Origin: Fomitopsis serialis
Taxonomy: Eukaryota > Basidiomycota > Agaricomycetes > Polyporales > Fomitopsidaceae
Reading direction: 5' to 3'
Length of the DNA stretch: 64,000 bases
Assembly (NCBI RefSeq): GCF_022376445.1
Contig: NW_025954971.1
Coordinates: forward strand, 434,001 to 498,000
Notes under the pieces: model-generated
Told to the model about the DNA's origin: nothing
Database searches by the model: none
What the model saw: only the letters and a program-made list of their open reading frames with translations
In this document: positions 11,529 through 23,581 of the stretch, one piece after another
Layout of the letters: the number at the start of each line of letters is the position of its first letter
Numbering within the stretch: the stretch's first letter is position 1
Position numbers and translations under genes: made by a program

Positions 11529-12310
11529 GGTTTACTCGCGAGCGTATGGGCGACGTTCAGCAGCGTGCCAGTGGTGCCCATTATATACCAACCGCACAGC
11601 GCCCTCCAGAACACATCACGGACGCCGTCGCGCAGCCATCATATCGGACCCATCATCAACTCCTGATTACGATGTTCTTGAGAGGTTCTGTGATGCTAAC
11701 GTCTGGCGTTATCACTGAGGTAAGCTTAATTGGAGCGGCCATCCACAAACCACACTACCGCGCGCGCAGCCTCACTCTGGTAGCATGCGGTGCCGTCACT
11801 GAATACGTGGCTGTGATCCGAGTAGTGCCTCATGATCTGTTGAGGGTGAACAAGTTTGATTGACGCAGGCGTACCAAGGTCGCTTGCGATGTGGGCGATA
11901 TGAACGTGTAACATCCGTCAACGCCTAGAACCGACCTGTCACCTGCGGAAAGAGCGTACGATCGTGCACGAGCCAACTCACAAGAGATGCGTACGTAACT
12001 GTAGATGGACAACAGCTCGAGCTGGCGAAGCTAGCTATGGCCTTGACTCAGCAGACAGCGCAGCAGATATGTGCATGTGCATTGGTAGATCATTTCGACG
12101 ACTCGCTCGCTCTCAGTGACCCCTTTGGAGAACACTAGTACAACGCGTATGCCGGGCAGCCCGTGACATCGATATCGGGCCCAAGACGATGGTGTTCAGA
12201 TGGGTCTCTGTCCTTCATACGAAGCCTCAAGGAGTCGTCAACTTCTCTCACTGTACAGAAAGCCATCCCATCAGCCCATCCATCGTGCTCACGAAGAGTC
12301 GTACCCAGAC
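11529..12310. other. Intergenic region
   Basis: About 780 bp without a supportable gene, between GFA copy 1 and the GFA relic. A possible trace of the relic's last exon may lie around 12,200-12,300, but I could not align it. Confidence 0.35.
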
Positions 12311-12710
12311 TCACCATGTGCCCATCTCCAGAAGACTTCTGTGCCAGGGTGTAGCTGACACCTGGCGCTGCCTGTGACTCACCTCAGAGCAGCGTGCCGC
12401 AGTCGCCACAGAAGTAGTATCGTGTTACTTGTCCTCCCAATCTGTTCGTAGATTTAGACTGCCTGTAGCCCTTGGGCATGCCCCAGGCGACTTGCAGATT
12501 GGTCCGCGTACAGACGAAGACTGCCGCGAAGGTGTGTGCCAGTGAGCTTGAATTATGATTGGATGTATGCGAGGCATGGGACGTAGTATGACTGCCGGAG
12601 AGGGCTTCACTTCGCAGTGGCAGAGTAGGGGCTTGGATTGAATGTCGTTCGTGAAATCGCCGACAATTTGCAACTTGATCGCGTCGTAGTACTTGACAGC
12701 TTCCTGCGTA
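12311..12710 (-). pseudogene. Eroded third GFA/CENP-V paralogue
   Basis: Minus-strand fragments line up in order with GFA copies 1 and 2. DAIKLQIVGDF lies at about 12,700-12,650, but its first CHCG zinc motif has become KYYD. LLCHCE follows. NLQVAWGMPKGYRQSKSTN leads to TRYYFCGDCGTLL at about 12,510-12,385, and then PGTEVFWRWAHG sits before a GTGAGT donor near 12,320. The first zinc cluster is lost, the second is disrupted, and there is an in-frame stop after the FCGDCG block. I read this as a pseudogene. Confidence 0.75.
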
Positions 12711-13167
12711 CGTATGGGGACAGTCGTGTCGGGGGTTGGGATATGTTATGTCAATAATACAAGGCTTCGAAGTCTGTTGAAGTGACGGTAGCGGTCGAGT
12801 TGCGCATGCATCAGTGGGGAATGAGTATATAGCGGTCGCATTCCGGTCGCATTATGTTTTCCGTTGAATATGTAAGGAAGGAGGAGTCGTGTCATAGACG
12901 CCCAAGCCACACGGTCCACATAAACGGCCCGATCAGATCTGTTTCAGACATTTCGTCATACATACCGCCACACAACGGGCGCCTGTACAGCACAAGTACT
13001 TGAACACTGGCACGTCCTTCGCAGGAACTGCAATCATTCGGTCTTCACTTCGTCTACTGTGTCTCCTGTTCCGGCTGACCCATCCAACAAAACATAGGAG
13101 AAGCTTTACCACCACTCTAACCGTACCAGGGCGGAAGTCGCCGCGAGTCATTTGCCAGCGCTCAAGA
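12711..13167. promoter_or_regulatory. Upstream region of TRL1
   Basis: About 450 bp ahead of the TRL1 ATG. An open frame continues upstream of the ATG to a TTG at 13000, but no upstream in-frame ATG supports an N-terminal extension. Confidence 0.4.
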
Positions 13168-15896
13168 ATGGAGAGTCAGATGGCGAGTCAGCCTGCAATC
13201 ACTACCCCGCAACGTACAGAAACGAGCTCTACGAAAATAAACACTACAAATGAAGAGACAGATTCTGTTGCAACGCAGAAAGATCCTATCCCTACTGTCG
13301 ATGCGGCCGAGAAAGATGCCATCTTCAACTCCATCCACATTGATCCAGAGGATTCGCAGCTCATCGAGGACCTCTTCCGCATCTCAAAAAAGAGCCCTAA
13401 GCTTGTGCGGTCCACGGCGTACACTGCACCCGCAGACCCAAACATCGTACTTCGGAGTTGGAAGATGAACGAGTTCAAGTACTACGACGTGCCTTCACCA
13501 TTCCCAACGCTTGCGAGAGGCTTGTTCACCCAAGAGATCAAGAAAGGTGACCAAGTGAAGCACCGGATCGTTGCGCGCGGTTATGACAAATTCTTCAATA
13601 TCGGCGAGGTGCCATGGACACATGTGAGTGTATGCTCTCACTTCACCTTCTTCATACGCTGAGATATCATCCTTGAACAAGTGGGCATCACTTGAGAGCC
13701 ACACAGGCCCTCCGTACACTCTTACCCTCAAGTCGAACGGGTGTATCATCTTCATAGCTGCGCTAACACCCACGAAGCTCGTCGTCACGTCCAAGCATGC
13801 GCTGGGCCCCTCGAACAACACTCCCGAGAGTCACGCCCAGGTCGGCGAGCGCTGGCTGCGGAAGCATCTCGCCGATGCAGGAAAGACGGAAGAGCAGCTC
13901 GCAAAGACACTCTGGGACCAAAACCTGACCGCCGTCGCAGAGGTACATACACCCTTCCTCCACCTCTTGCCGCTGTCTAACACGTGCCACGAAGCTCTGC
14001 GATGACTCGTTCGAAGAACACGTCCTCCCATACGGCCCTGATCTGACAGGTCTCCACCTCCATGGCCTCAACGAATGCACCAAGCGCTTCCGGACAATGG
14101 ACCAGCCCGCCGTCGACGCCTTCGCGCGCGAGTGGGGCTTCATCGTCACCAAATGCATCGTCCTGCACACCGTCCCCGAGGTCAAGGCCTTCACCGAGGA
14201 GATCGGGCGCACAGGTAAGTGGGACGGCGAGTCGCTCGAGGGCTTCGTCGTGCGCACGCGCGTCGTGGACCCGCCGACGAAGGGCGGAAAGCCCGCGAGC
14301 GCGTCGCCGTACGCGCCCGGCTCGTCGTTCTTCTTCAAGGTCAAGTTCGACGAGCCGTACATGATGTACCGCGACTGGCGCGAGGTCACGAAGAGCCTCC
14401 TGTCGAAGGGCCCGCTCGTCGCGAACGTGCCGAAGGGGAAGCTGCGCAGGCCGGAGACGAGGGTGTACGTGGACTGGGTCATCGGCGAGATCAGGCGCGA
14501 TAAGAGCCAGTTCGACACGTACGCGCGGGGGAAGGGCATCATCGCCACGCGCGAGCGCTTCTTGAAGTGGCTGGAGAGCAACGAGGGGCGGTCGGCGGAG
14601 AAGACAGCGGAGGAGAAGCATGACGAGAGCAGTATGAACGGGGCGGCCGACTCGCATAAACAGTTCGGCAAGACGATCATCGTTCCGGTCGCCGTTCCTG
14701 GCGTGGGCAAGACCAGTGTCGCCGTCGCGCTGTGCCACCTCTTTGGATTCGGCCACATGCAGAGCGACGACGTGAAAGCGAAGAAGCCCGCGCCCGTCTT
14801 CATCAAGAACGTCGTGGGTCTGCTCAAGACGCACGACGTCGTGATCGCAGACAAGTGAGTGACTGCGTTAAATGTAAGCCCATCAGGACTGACGTGCACC
14901 AGAAACAACCACCTCAAGCAGCACCGTCAGCAGCTGCGCGAGGCGACGGCGAACATGAAGCCTCCCGTACGGCTCCTGGCTCTCAACTGGTCATTCGACG
15001 TCCCCCTGAGCACGATCCACCGCATCTGCGCGGACCGGATCACAGAGCGGGGCGAGAACCACCAGGCCCTCGTCGCGGGCGCGCACGAGACCGTCGTCTG
15101 GCAGTTCCTAAAGAACGCGGAGGAACTGACGGACGACGAGGTCGACGTGTCCGTCGAGATGGAGTGGGAGGAGAGCCTCGAGGACTCGCTCGCCCGCGTG
15201 GTAGACGCGTGCGTCCGGATCCTGGGCGTGCAGCGGCCGGACCAGGAGAAGTTCGGGGAGGCGCTGGCGGTCGCCCGGGGCTACAGGGCACCGACGACGA
15301 AGAGGAAGGCGGCGGGCGAGCAGGGGAAGAAGGAGAGGAAGGAGCCGCCGCCGAGGTACTACGGCATCCTCGCGGAGGTGGACCTGGAGGGCGTGCTGGG
15401 GAAGCGGTTCAAGGAGGCGGATGCCCCGCAGGCGGGCAAGACGTTCTGGGAGAGGCTGGCGAAGGGGAAGCGGGTGGCGGCGAGGCCGCACGTCACGGTC
15501 GTGCACTCGAAAGCGCTGCCGGAGCAGACGGCGCTCTGGGAGCTCTGCCGCGGCTTGCAGGACGAGGCGCCGCCCCTGTTCAGCTTCCGGCTCGGGCACG
15601 TCGTGTGGAACGAGCGGATCATGGCGGCGACCGTGGTCGACTTTGCGGTGTCCCTTGACGACGGCAACGCGGCAGCGGAGAAGAAGGGTTTAGACTTCGT
15701 GTTGAAGCTGCCAACGGACGTGAAGGACAGGATGCATATCACGGTGGGGACGCGGGACAAGGAGGTGGCTCCTGTGGAGGCGCGGTCGCTTGTCTGGGAC
15801 TGGAAGCAGAAGGGTGATAGGGTGGGGGCTGGGGTGGGCTCTGTAGAGCTCAAGGACGTGTGGGTGAAAGGGAGGGTAAAGGGCTTGATCAGCTAG
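13168..15896 (+). CDS. TRL1: TRL1, trifunctional fungal tRNA ligase
   Basis: Trl1 joins tRNA halves after intron excision and HAC1-type mRNA after Ire1 cleavage. Exons: 13168-13623, 13682-13942, 13995-14854 and 14903-15896, totalling 2,571 nt and 856 residues, all GT-AG. The three expected domains appear in order. The N-terminal adenylyltransferase/ligase has motif I with its nucleotidyl lysine in TLTLKSNGCIIFIA, plus KHRIVARGYDKFFN upstream. The polynucleotide kinase has P-loop VPGVGKTSVAV. The C-terminal cyclic phosphodiesterase has two HxT motifs, RPHVTVVHS and RMHITVGT. The start is the first in-frame ATG; an upstream Arg-rich extension would need a non-ATG start. Coding GC is high. No defect seen. 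Confidence 0.95.
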
Positions 15897-16621
15897 GCCC
15901 CCATAGTGCGCCTGGTGGAGGATCTATGGACTTTGTTCGCTAGCAATCTGGAATACATGGTCGAAACACTACTCAATATCTATCACATCTGTACGACCTC
16001 TCCGTTGCACCGCACATTATGTACACTCCAAACCAAATTGTAAAAATATAGCCGGTCGCAGCTCGCTGCATACATCCTAGTTTGTCTTCGGCAGAGGTGT
16101 CTGGTCTGGCGCCACTAAGATCGTCGGGCGCTGTATACGCTGACGTGGAATCCTCTGCCTCCACGGGTCTTTCGTCGGCACGTCTTTCTCAGCTCTTTGC
16201 AAGCACAAGCCCCCGCCCTGATGGGCGCCGCACTCACCCTCCTCCCGCCGCCTGCCGCCCGACGACCTGACAAAGCGAATTGACTCGTTGCGTGCAAATT
16301 TCGCAAACGAGCGGGACGGCATTGACCGCGTCTGATTGATCCCTCGGGCAACATTAGGCACCCATTACTGAGTAGCTGTCAAGGTGTGGCGTACGTCCTT
16401 CTGAATTGCGTTAGAAGTATTGAATCATGCAGACTTAGGAAATTTATCTTAGCAGCTTGACTCGACGCAAGCGTCATGGAAGCGGTCGCGCGCTGTACGA
16501 GTAGGCAACAGTCCATGAGCTGGCGGTCATGAGGAGCTATACGGGGCATGTATATAAACGAGCTCAAGGATCAGTAAACTCCAAACCACTTACCTTCGAC
16601 TCCAAGCAGCCCGACAGCACA
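15897..16621. other. Intergenic region between TRL1 and GFA copy 2
   Basis: A 725-bp region. Short minus-strand ORFs around 16,080-16,360 lack recognisable motifs. The interval most likely contains the TRL1 3' UTR and the GFA2 promoter; a TATATAAA-like run is at about 16,550. Confidence 0.35.
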
Positions 16622-17228
16622 ATGTCCGACGTTGAGGGTACGTTAGCTCCGCAAGGCTCGGCGAGGACGTACTGACCACTCAGCTGCAGGGAGCTGCCAC
16701 TGTGGCGCTATCAAGCTGCGCGTCGTCGGCGGATTTGACGACAATGCTACGGCCATCGTGTGCCACTGCACCGTTTGCACCACCCTCTCTGGAAGTCGTA
16801 AGCCGCTTTCATCCGTACCATGAGTCACGGCAGACACACTCACATCTTACTCGCGCTGGCAGTGTTCTCCTATGTCGCTCCCATCCCGCGCAGTAGCTTG
16901 CAAATCCTGAAGGGCACGACGAAGGGCTACAAGCAGCCGAAGTCAGAGAACTGTCCGGAAAGCAGGTCACCCGCCACTTTTGTGGCGACTGTGGCACGCC
17001 GCTGTGGGCAGAGTTCGAGTCCGCTCCGGAGGAATACTTCATCAAGCTTGCGCTCTTTGGCAACAAGCTTCCTCCTGGCGCCGAGGTTTTCTGGAAGAAC
17101 GTCCACGGTGAGTGCGTTGATATGAGATTGTGAGGACAGAGTCTGACATTCATTCAATTGGCCTTTCAGAATCGCGGCAAAAGCCGATCGTCGCTCCGGA
17201 GGCCGTGTTTGATGCGTTACCTGCCTGA
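16622..17228 (+). pseudogene. GFA/CENP-V domain zinc protein, copy 2 (single frameshift)
   Basis: Exons 16622-16637, 16690-16797, 16863-17107 and 17170-17228 match copy 1 in size except exon 3, which is one base short (428 versus 429 nt in total). Up to KGYKQPKSEN the frame is open with GSCHCGAIKL and CHCTVC zinc motifs. The downstream part (SGKQVTRHFCGDCGTPLWAE, then YFIKLALFGNKLPPGAEVFW and tail EAVFDALPA) is in another frame. The break is at about 16,950. Splice sites are all intact, so this is either a very young pseudogene or a consensus error in a working gene. Confidence 0.82.
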
Positions 17229-17485
17229 GGACAACGCCGACTCGGTTGAATAATGGTCGAGGGGCCTTGAGATTAGAGGAATGCAGACGGCGTGCCCTGT
17301 TTCAACACAGGGATAGCCTGCCAGTATCTCAACACAGGAAATGTGACCGCAGAATCGAATGAAAGGAATATCTGCAGACCTACTCTGATTGACAATCTGG
17401 TATCATATAATACATTGGACATGTGTGCAGAGGTTGGCGTTGTCATCGACCACCTGTCTCTCTCGATTGCCATGTCGACTCGATT

Positions 17486-18025
17486 TCAGAGTAAACCGAC
17501 GCCTACATTGGAAGTCGGGCATGTGAAGAGGACGTCCTGCTTCGAAGATTGAACTTGGCTTACCTCTGCGTGGTCTATATGTGCCCGAAACTGTCGGCTA
17601 TGCCGAGATTCGGATTGAGACTCGGATATAGTAACACATTCTTTCCAGCTGTCGCCGAGCCCGGTGTACCATGGCAGGTCATCCCAGATGTCGCCGAATC
17701 CGCCCTTGGCACGAGCGCGAAGGGCGCTCATGCAAGGTACGCATAAGGTGGGCAGACCCGCATTGATAATCTCAGGGTTCTGCCTGTCGTATCCATCGAA
17801 GAGCTTGTCCCAAGGCTCAAGCACCCCGGCTGCCGCATTTTCCATTGACGCCGCTCCTATGGCTCCGGTGCGAATGTTCTCGAAGATATGTAGACAGGAG
17901 GCCTCGGAGATGCACTTGTAGAGGGGGCGAACTGCTTCGTGGATCTCATGCGTGAAAGCACGGGCGAGTTCAACTTTCGCTTGGATGCATCTCAGCAGAT
18001 CGCCCCGGTCCAGTATACTTATCAA
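17486..18025 (-). pseudogene. C-terminal half of a BTB-domain gene, inverted relative to its N-terminal half
   Basis: The minus ORF begins at about the point where the intact BTB paralogue reads SRSDLVKCMKAKV (here ILDRGDLLRCIQAKV). It continues with VLEPWDKLF (intact: ILEPWREFL) and DLPWYTGL (intact: ELPWVMGI). It has no BTB domain of its own. The matching N-terminal half lies immediately adjacent on the opposite strand (18,030-18,692). I infer an inversion with a breakpoint at about 18,015-18,030. Confidence 0.75.
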
Positions 18026-18029
18026 CTGC

Positions 18030-18692
18030 CGCTGCTCAGCCTAGCGAGAATGAGGAGTTCACGCGCGACGAGGAGTTCTGGTACGAGGATGGGAACGTCA
18101 TTTTGGTCGCCCAGAATGTTGGCTTTCGCGTGTATCGAGGTTTTCTGGCGATCCGAGGTATTCCGCGACCTCTTTTCCGTCCCTCAGCCACTGGCACTGG
18201 ACGTCAGTCTGCGGCTGCCCGATCGTACATCTCTCCGACAATCCTATTGCTCTTAGAGAGCTACTTGATGTGCTGATGTGCGGCAAGAGGTACGCTCGTA
18301 CATTGTGTCTTTTCTTCGTCCTGAGATGTTGATGGCCACCTGGTTGGATGATAGGTAAGTACATGCTGGAGAACGATGCCGAGTTGGACTGTTTACCCTA
18401 TCGAATTCGCCTCGCACAAAAGTACGGCATCGGAGACCTCTTGGAGGAGCCAATATGGCAGTTGAAGAAACTCTATCCCACGACACTCTCCAAATGGATC
18501 GACGTACAACGTCACTACTCCCCTCGGACGACAACTGCCGTCAATGTAGCCCGTCTAACCAACACGCCTTCCATCTTACCTTCCGCGTCCTACGTCTGCT
18601 GCCAGCTTCCCAACCACGATCTGCTGGATGGCGCGTCTCACTCTGACGGCACAGTTGAATCATCTGTCGAGTCCAATCGGAGCCGTTTATGA
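18030..18692 (+). pseudogene. N-terminal half of the broken BTB/POZ gene
   Basis: The plus strand reads EEFTRDEEFWYEDGNVIL, a typical start of a basidiomycete BTB domain. CGCPIVHLSDNPIALRELL follows after two frame changes. Then, past an intron near 18,286-18,354, come YMLENDAELDCLPYRIRLAQ and PSASYVCCQLPNHDLL, ending at SHSDGTVESSVES. The intact paralogue (19321-20471, minus) continues from that point into the segment found inverted at 17486-18025. Frameshifts near 18,140 and 18,200 and a mis-phased splice junction add to the case for a pseudogene. Confidence 0.75.
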
Positions 18693-19320
18693 CTGCTTCC
18701 CTCCAACTTGAAGGTCGTGGCATCGCTGCGTCGAAATGAACGACATTGGATCTTGGAGAGTATAATGCATACCTGGAGCTATCGCGCTTCATCGAGGGAC
18801 ACTACCACTGAGGGCCTAGTCACGGTAGTAGTACCAATACCACTTCAGAGGTATGCGACCTATCACGATCACGTGCGCATGTATTATCTCACTTCAAGCT
18901 CAGGTTGTCCGCGGCAGCTGTCTGTCCATCGCCTCATCTGGTTCCACTTCGCTAGCGTTGCCTGTCGAATATAGTCGGCGCACTCAATATGTGCAGAGCA
19001 GGATACCTACAGAGATGTGCATGCACGAGTGTTGTCAAACATCTATACCTGCCAGTGATAACGTCTGCATCGCGCGATGCTGTATTGCGGTCCACAACGC
19101 CAGCGCCAGGCTCGACTCGGCCTGCGCGGTACGTGTAACAATCAATAGTTCTCGTGCGGAAGTTAATGCACATTGAAGCATATGTCATAGGACGAAGTAT
19201 GCTCGATACATCTTGAACAAATGAGGGACTCCGTCGCTGGGAAGGGATCGGTGTCAGCTTGGAGTGTCTTGCATCTACCAAAGCGGCTCACCAATAGACT
19301 GTCACCCATCTGCATCAGCA
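18693..19320. other. Intergenic region
   Basis: About 630 bp between the broken and intact BTB genes. No supportable coding segment or repeat was seen. Confidence 0.35.
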
Positions 19321-20471
19321 TCAAGGGTCCCAATGCTCAGGCTGAATTTGCCAGTAGCCCACTTCGATGCCCATGACCCAAGGCAGTTCGCACCACCATT
19401 CAACATCCACGTCACTGACCGCATTGATGACATTTTCCAGGCAGCGTCTGCATGGTACCGCGGCAGTGCTATGTCTGGTCCCAGAAATGTTGCCGCGTGC
19501 ATTGAGAAATTCGCGCCACGGTTCAAGGATCCCAGGTTCCACGTTCCCAGTGAACAATCGCCTGATGGCCGCCTCGCGAATGAGATTGAAGGCCTTATCA
19601 CATGCGTCACCAGCAGAGAGGCAGCTGCGACGAAATTTCTCGTGGATCATGTCCATTTCCGAACGGGCATACATGACTTTCGCCTTCATGCATTTAACCA
19701 GATCACTCCGGCTCAGGGTATCTGCCGTGCCATCGGAGTGAACCGCGCCTTCGAGCAAGGTATCATCTGGAAGCTGACAGCAGGCATAGAGAGCGGTGGG
19801 AAGAATGGATGGAGTGCTGGTGAGATGCGCCAAGTTCACCGCCGTAATGGCCCGAGAGGAGTGAGGTCGACGTATTTTTTCCCATTCCATGAAGGATGTC
19901 GGATAGAGGGCCTGTAATTGTTGTGTAGATTCCTTCAAGAGGTCCTCAGCTCCATACTTGTGAGCGAGGCGGATCCGATACGACAGGGCGTCCAGTTCAA
20001 GGTCGTTCTCGGGGACATATCTGGGCATCCAAACCAATGCTACGTATCAACGGGACAACGAAGCACGTGTGTTGTATTGACGCACCTTTTCGCATACATC
20101 AACGCACTCAACAACTCTCTCAGAGCAACCGGGGTATCAGTCAGTTGAACGACTGGGCAACCGCAGACCAACTGTCCGGCCGGCGGCTGCCATTGACTCG
20201 GAGGGACAGTGGACAGTTCGCGAAATATCCCACAGTGTTTCGCTAGCAGACCTCGATAAATGCGGAAGCCGACCGTCTGTGCGACGACGATTATACTGCC
20301 GTCTTCGTACCAAAAGTCCTCGTCGCGTGTCCACTCCAGATCCTTGCGCTGGTCGAGCATGGACGCATCGCTGCTGTCCGTGTCCGACAGCAGCTGTGCA
20401 TACCCCGTATGGCCGCACTTATCAGTTGTAGGCATCATGCCGTCTCTTCGTTCATATAGGCTCAGTGACAT
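19321..20471 (-). CDS. BTB/POZ-domain protein (intact copy)
   Basis: BTB domains mediate dimerisation and Cullin-3 adaptor function. In Agaricomycetes this is a large, poorly characterised family. Exons: 20471-20086 and 20020-19321, 1,086 nt and 361 residues, with a 65-nt intron in phase. The BTB domain spans about residues 48-135: DEDFWYEDGSIIVVAQTV, FRIYRGLLAKHCGIFREL, VQLTDTPVALRELLSALMY. The helical C-terminal region includes YRIRLAHKYGAEDLL and two CxxC-like pairs (AVPCRRC). The start is the first ATG of the open frame. It is paralogous to the broken gene at 17.5-18.7 kb. Confidence 0.85.
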
Positions 20472-20985
20472 ACCCTTCGACTCGACCGGCCCTACGTACC
20501 TGGAGCTACTGCAAAGTTGTATGATCCGAGATGACTGGTACGTCCAGTGATGTCAAGGTCAGCCAGAAGGACATCAATATCAGCCAGGGGAAGCTTACGG
20601 CGTGGACGTTGGGCGCTAGACGTGCGCACGAACGTTGAGAGTCGTGTCAATGTTGCATCGGTCCCGAAGTCGATTCGTCAAACGCGAGACGCGTTGTCGC
20701 GGTCACGTGAACTCTTGATGACAGGCGTCACGGTGCAGTCCAGACAGCATCATGATGTTCCCGCTCTCTGTTTGGCCTTGTAACATTTGAGGATGTGCTC
20801 AATATGTATGAAAGTGACGAGTCGAGCAGGCTCAAATCTGGAAAACCTCTGCGTTGCGGGAGGCAAACGTGTTAGCATTACCGGTCAGCCATAAGTTACT
20901 AACTCGAAAACCCTCCCGCCAATAATTTATTAGGCGAATTACGGGGCCAGCGCATCTCGTGGTCTGTCACCATTCACCAGGTATA
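20472..20985. other. Intergenic region
   Basis: A 514-bp region without a supportable gene. It lies between the 5' end of the BTB gene and the 3' end of the F-box gene. Confidence 0.35.
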
Positions 20986-22952
20986 CTAACTTCTGACCCG
21001 TCTGACCTCATATCTGGCCTTATCGCCGTCTCTGAGGAGGACGACGACGCGTCCCGTGCCCTCCTCCCAGTGGTCCATCCTGCGCAGTTTCTGGCATTTC
21101 CACGCGAACGTCGCCGCGACCTCTTCGTTCTTGCGCATCCTGCTCCGATCTGACGGGGTCACCGGCAGGCGCGTGCGCTCTGACGGCGCGAGGGGTATCG
21201 TCGCTGCATGCACGCCAGACGAGGAGTTGTGCACGAACGAGGCGGACGGTGGCGCGAGCGCCGCCGGAGCGACCTCGTAGAAGAAGCGCACGCCGTGGAA
21301 GGTCGCAAGCTGGGGGAAGTGCGCGAGCACGCTGGCCCACTCTGTAAAGTTCGTCGCGATCGCCGGTGCAGGCCGCCCGGCTCGATCCACGCCCATTGCG
21401 GTCCCCGCAGCCCCATGCCCGTCGATCCGCTTGCCGACGTCCAACCAGGTGAGCTGCGGGGCTGCGTCCGAAAGCTTTCTGACCTCGTCGATGTCGGCAT
21501 AGTTAACGAGTTCTATCCGTTTCACGATATGCCCGAATGCCCCCAAATTGGCGAGGAACACGTTCCCACCGGGCCCTGATAATCTCAATCCCTTCAGTGT
21601 CTCGAGCGGACGGCCCTCCGGATGAGCCTTCGTGGGCAATATCGGGCAAGCAAGAATGGCACTCGCTACCTCCCGGCTGGCCTTCAGCTCCTTCAGCCTC
21701 GGCAGGGTCTCATCCGCCAAGCAGATCGTCGCCGCCCTCGCGGCCCCGAAAGAGATATCCAAGTGGAGGACCTCGAGCTGCACGTGCGCAGCGAGGAACG
21801 ACGCGACGGCGTCCGGGCCAGCAAGCGGCGAGCAACGCAGATTGGTGAGGGCCAGAGTACGCAGGGTGGACCAGCGCGCACAGAGCAGGAAGTCGTCTGC
21901 TGCGGGTAGATGGAAGCCCACCGCGCGCCGGGGCTGGTATGCGATGCTCAGGGACTCCAGTACCGGGCAGTTGGTGAGCATGCCGGAGATGCGAGTCATC
22001 TCGGGATTCTTGGACGCGCCATACGTGTATTTGGTCGACTGCAGGCTGATCGTTTTCAGCGCGGGCAGCTGTTCGCGATCAGCCCATGCTCAGGACACTG
22101 TGACCTGTCGTCACTCACGACGTACTGGCGCCTCTTGTTCTTGCTGGTTTGTCCCTCGCTCGCAGGCAGCTCGCTCGGCGCGAAGACAAGATTGTCGTTG
22201 ATCTGGACATTCTTCAGGGCCTGGCACTTGCGGAGAGTCGGCCAGACGAGATCGATCGAGATCGGCGAATGGCTACACGACCACACGAATGACTCGAGGG
22301 CGGTCATCCGCGTGAGGGCGGAGACGAGGATGCGCTCCTGCTTGTCGTGCATGCCCAGCTCATCATCTGTCGACTCCAGGTCGGTGTCTGAGGTGAGAAT
22401 GTCAGAGGGGACAGACTCGGGCTCCGTGCCTCGCTCGTCCATGATCTCGAGCCGGCGTACATTGCGCGCGAGGCCGCGATGGACAGCGAGGTGGTTCCAC
22501 ACCGCGATCCTGCTGATCTTGCAGCGCACGACGCGGTATTCGAAGTGCCTCGGGAAGATGATCCCGTGCAGCCGCTTGCACGCGAGCGCAATGTTCAGCA
22601 GGTCGCGCTTCTCGTCGAGATGGAATACGATCGCGTCAAGGATCTCCGTCGGCTGGCGCGTAAGCGTCCTCCTCTGCGGGGCCAGCCCAACGAAGGGCTC
22701 CACAATGGTGAGGAGGTGCAGCGAGAGCCGGTGCTCCTCCGGCGTGAGCTTGTACGCGCACCCGCCGATACGCGCGGGCAGCGACGCGACGAGGGTCCGA
22801 AGGACGTTGAGCGCTGCAAACGGGTCCGTGCGATCATACGACGATGGATTGGTGTCTAAAGAGGGGAGAAGAGCCTTCCGGGCACGGCCCTTTCCAGCAG
22901 AGGATGGCCCTCGCGCCTTGACCAGCATCGGGCGCACCACGACGGTCGCCAT
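20986..22952 (-). CDS. F-box/LRR-type protein
   Basis: A probable SCF ubiquitin-ligase substrate receptor. Exons: 22952-22119 and 22068-20986, 1,917 nt and 638 residues, with a 50-nt intron in phase. The F-box sits near residues 95-140: LTRQPTEILDAIVFHLD followed by DLLNIALACKRLHGIIFPR. Degenerate leucine-rich segments then run to the C-terminus (LESLSIAY, LRTLALTNLRC, LKGLRLSG, TWLDVGKRI). The N-terminus is basic and Ser/Pro-rich. The open frame continues upstream to 23171, so an earlier start (MTTILIRS) cannot be excluded. I chose MATVVV because of its position close before the domain. Confidence 0.85.
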
Positions 22953-23581
22953 GGTTGACTGCAGGACAGGACGCGGACGCGGACGCGCCCGTGGACGACG
23001 TAGTCGGTCCCGAGAGATACGGAGTGACTCGAGTCGATACTCGCCCATCTCCGCGAACGAAGCTTCGGCCACTAGTGTGATGGGAGAGCGTTTGTCGCGG
23101 TTTGTGCGATCAGGAACGATGATGATATGGGACCAGGAACATCCCACGCTACGTATCAGTATCGTTGTCATCCTAAACGACTTGTGTACCGTTGATCAAA
23201 GCGAACAGGACGTTACAGAGGTGGAAAGACACGCTCACCTTACGCGTTGCATCGAAGTTGTCATTGACATAATCATGTAGTCGACGGACCGCAAGTCTGC
23301 CTGTCAGAATTCGAGATGTCTGAAACATTGCTTTATCAGTTTACAGTGTGGTGATTATACTCTGAAAACAGTACAGAGAGACGTCCGAATGCACCAGCGA
23401 GAACCCATAGAAAACCCCAGTCATCACAAGTATCCGACAATAGATCACATACGCATGCACCGCATACTACACTACACTGGCGATGCGTCCATCCGCGCAC
23501 TAGTACCGAGTATAGAGAGGGAGGGGCGTGCGTTCTCTATTCCAACGCGATGGTTCCATTCCGACGAAGGAGCGACGGCAG
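22953..23581. other. Intergenic region
   Basis: About 630 bp between the F-box gene 5' end and the UNC93-like gene 3' end. It contains the Arg-rich open extension of the F-box frame to 23171 and nothing else recognisable. Confidence 0.35.

Noticed and set aside
13000..13167. Arg-rich N-terminal extension of TRL1 that resembles a mitochondrial presequence
   Set aside because: The extension has no in-frame ATG (it opens with TTG) and the TRL1 domain is complete without it.
14732..15658. Long Gly/Arg-rich open frame overlapping TRL1
   Set aside because: It is a shifted-frame shadow of the GC-rich TRL1 coding sequence. Composition is typical of such shadows and no domain is present.
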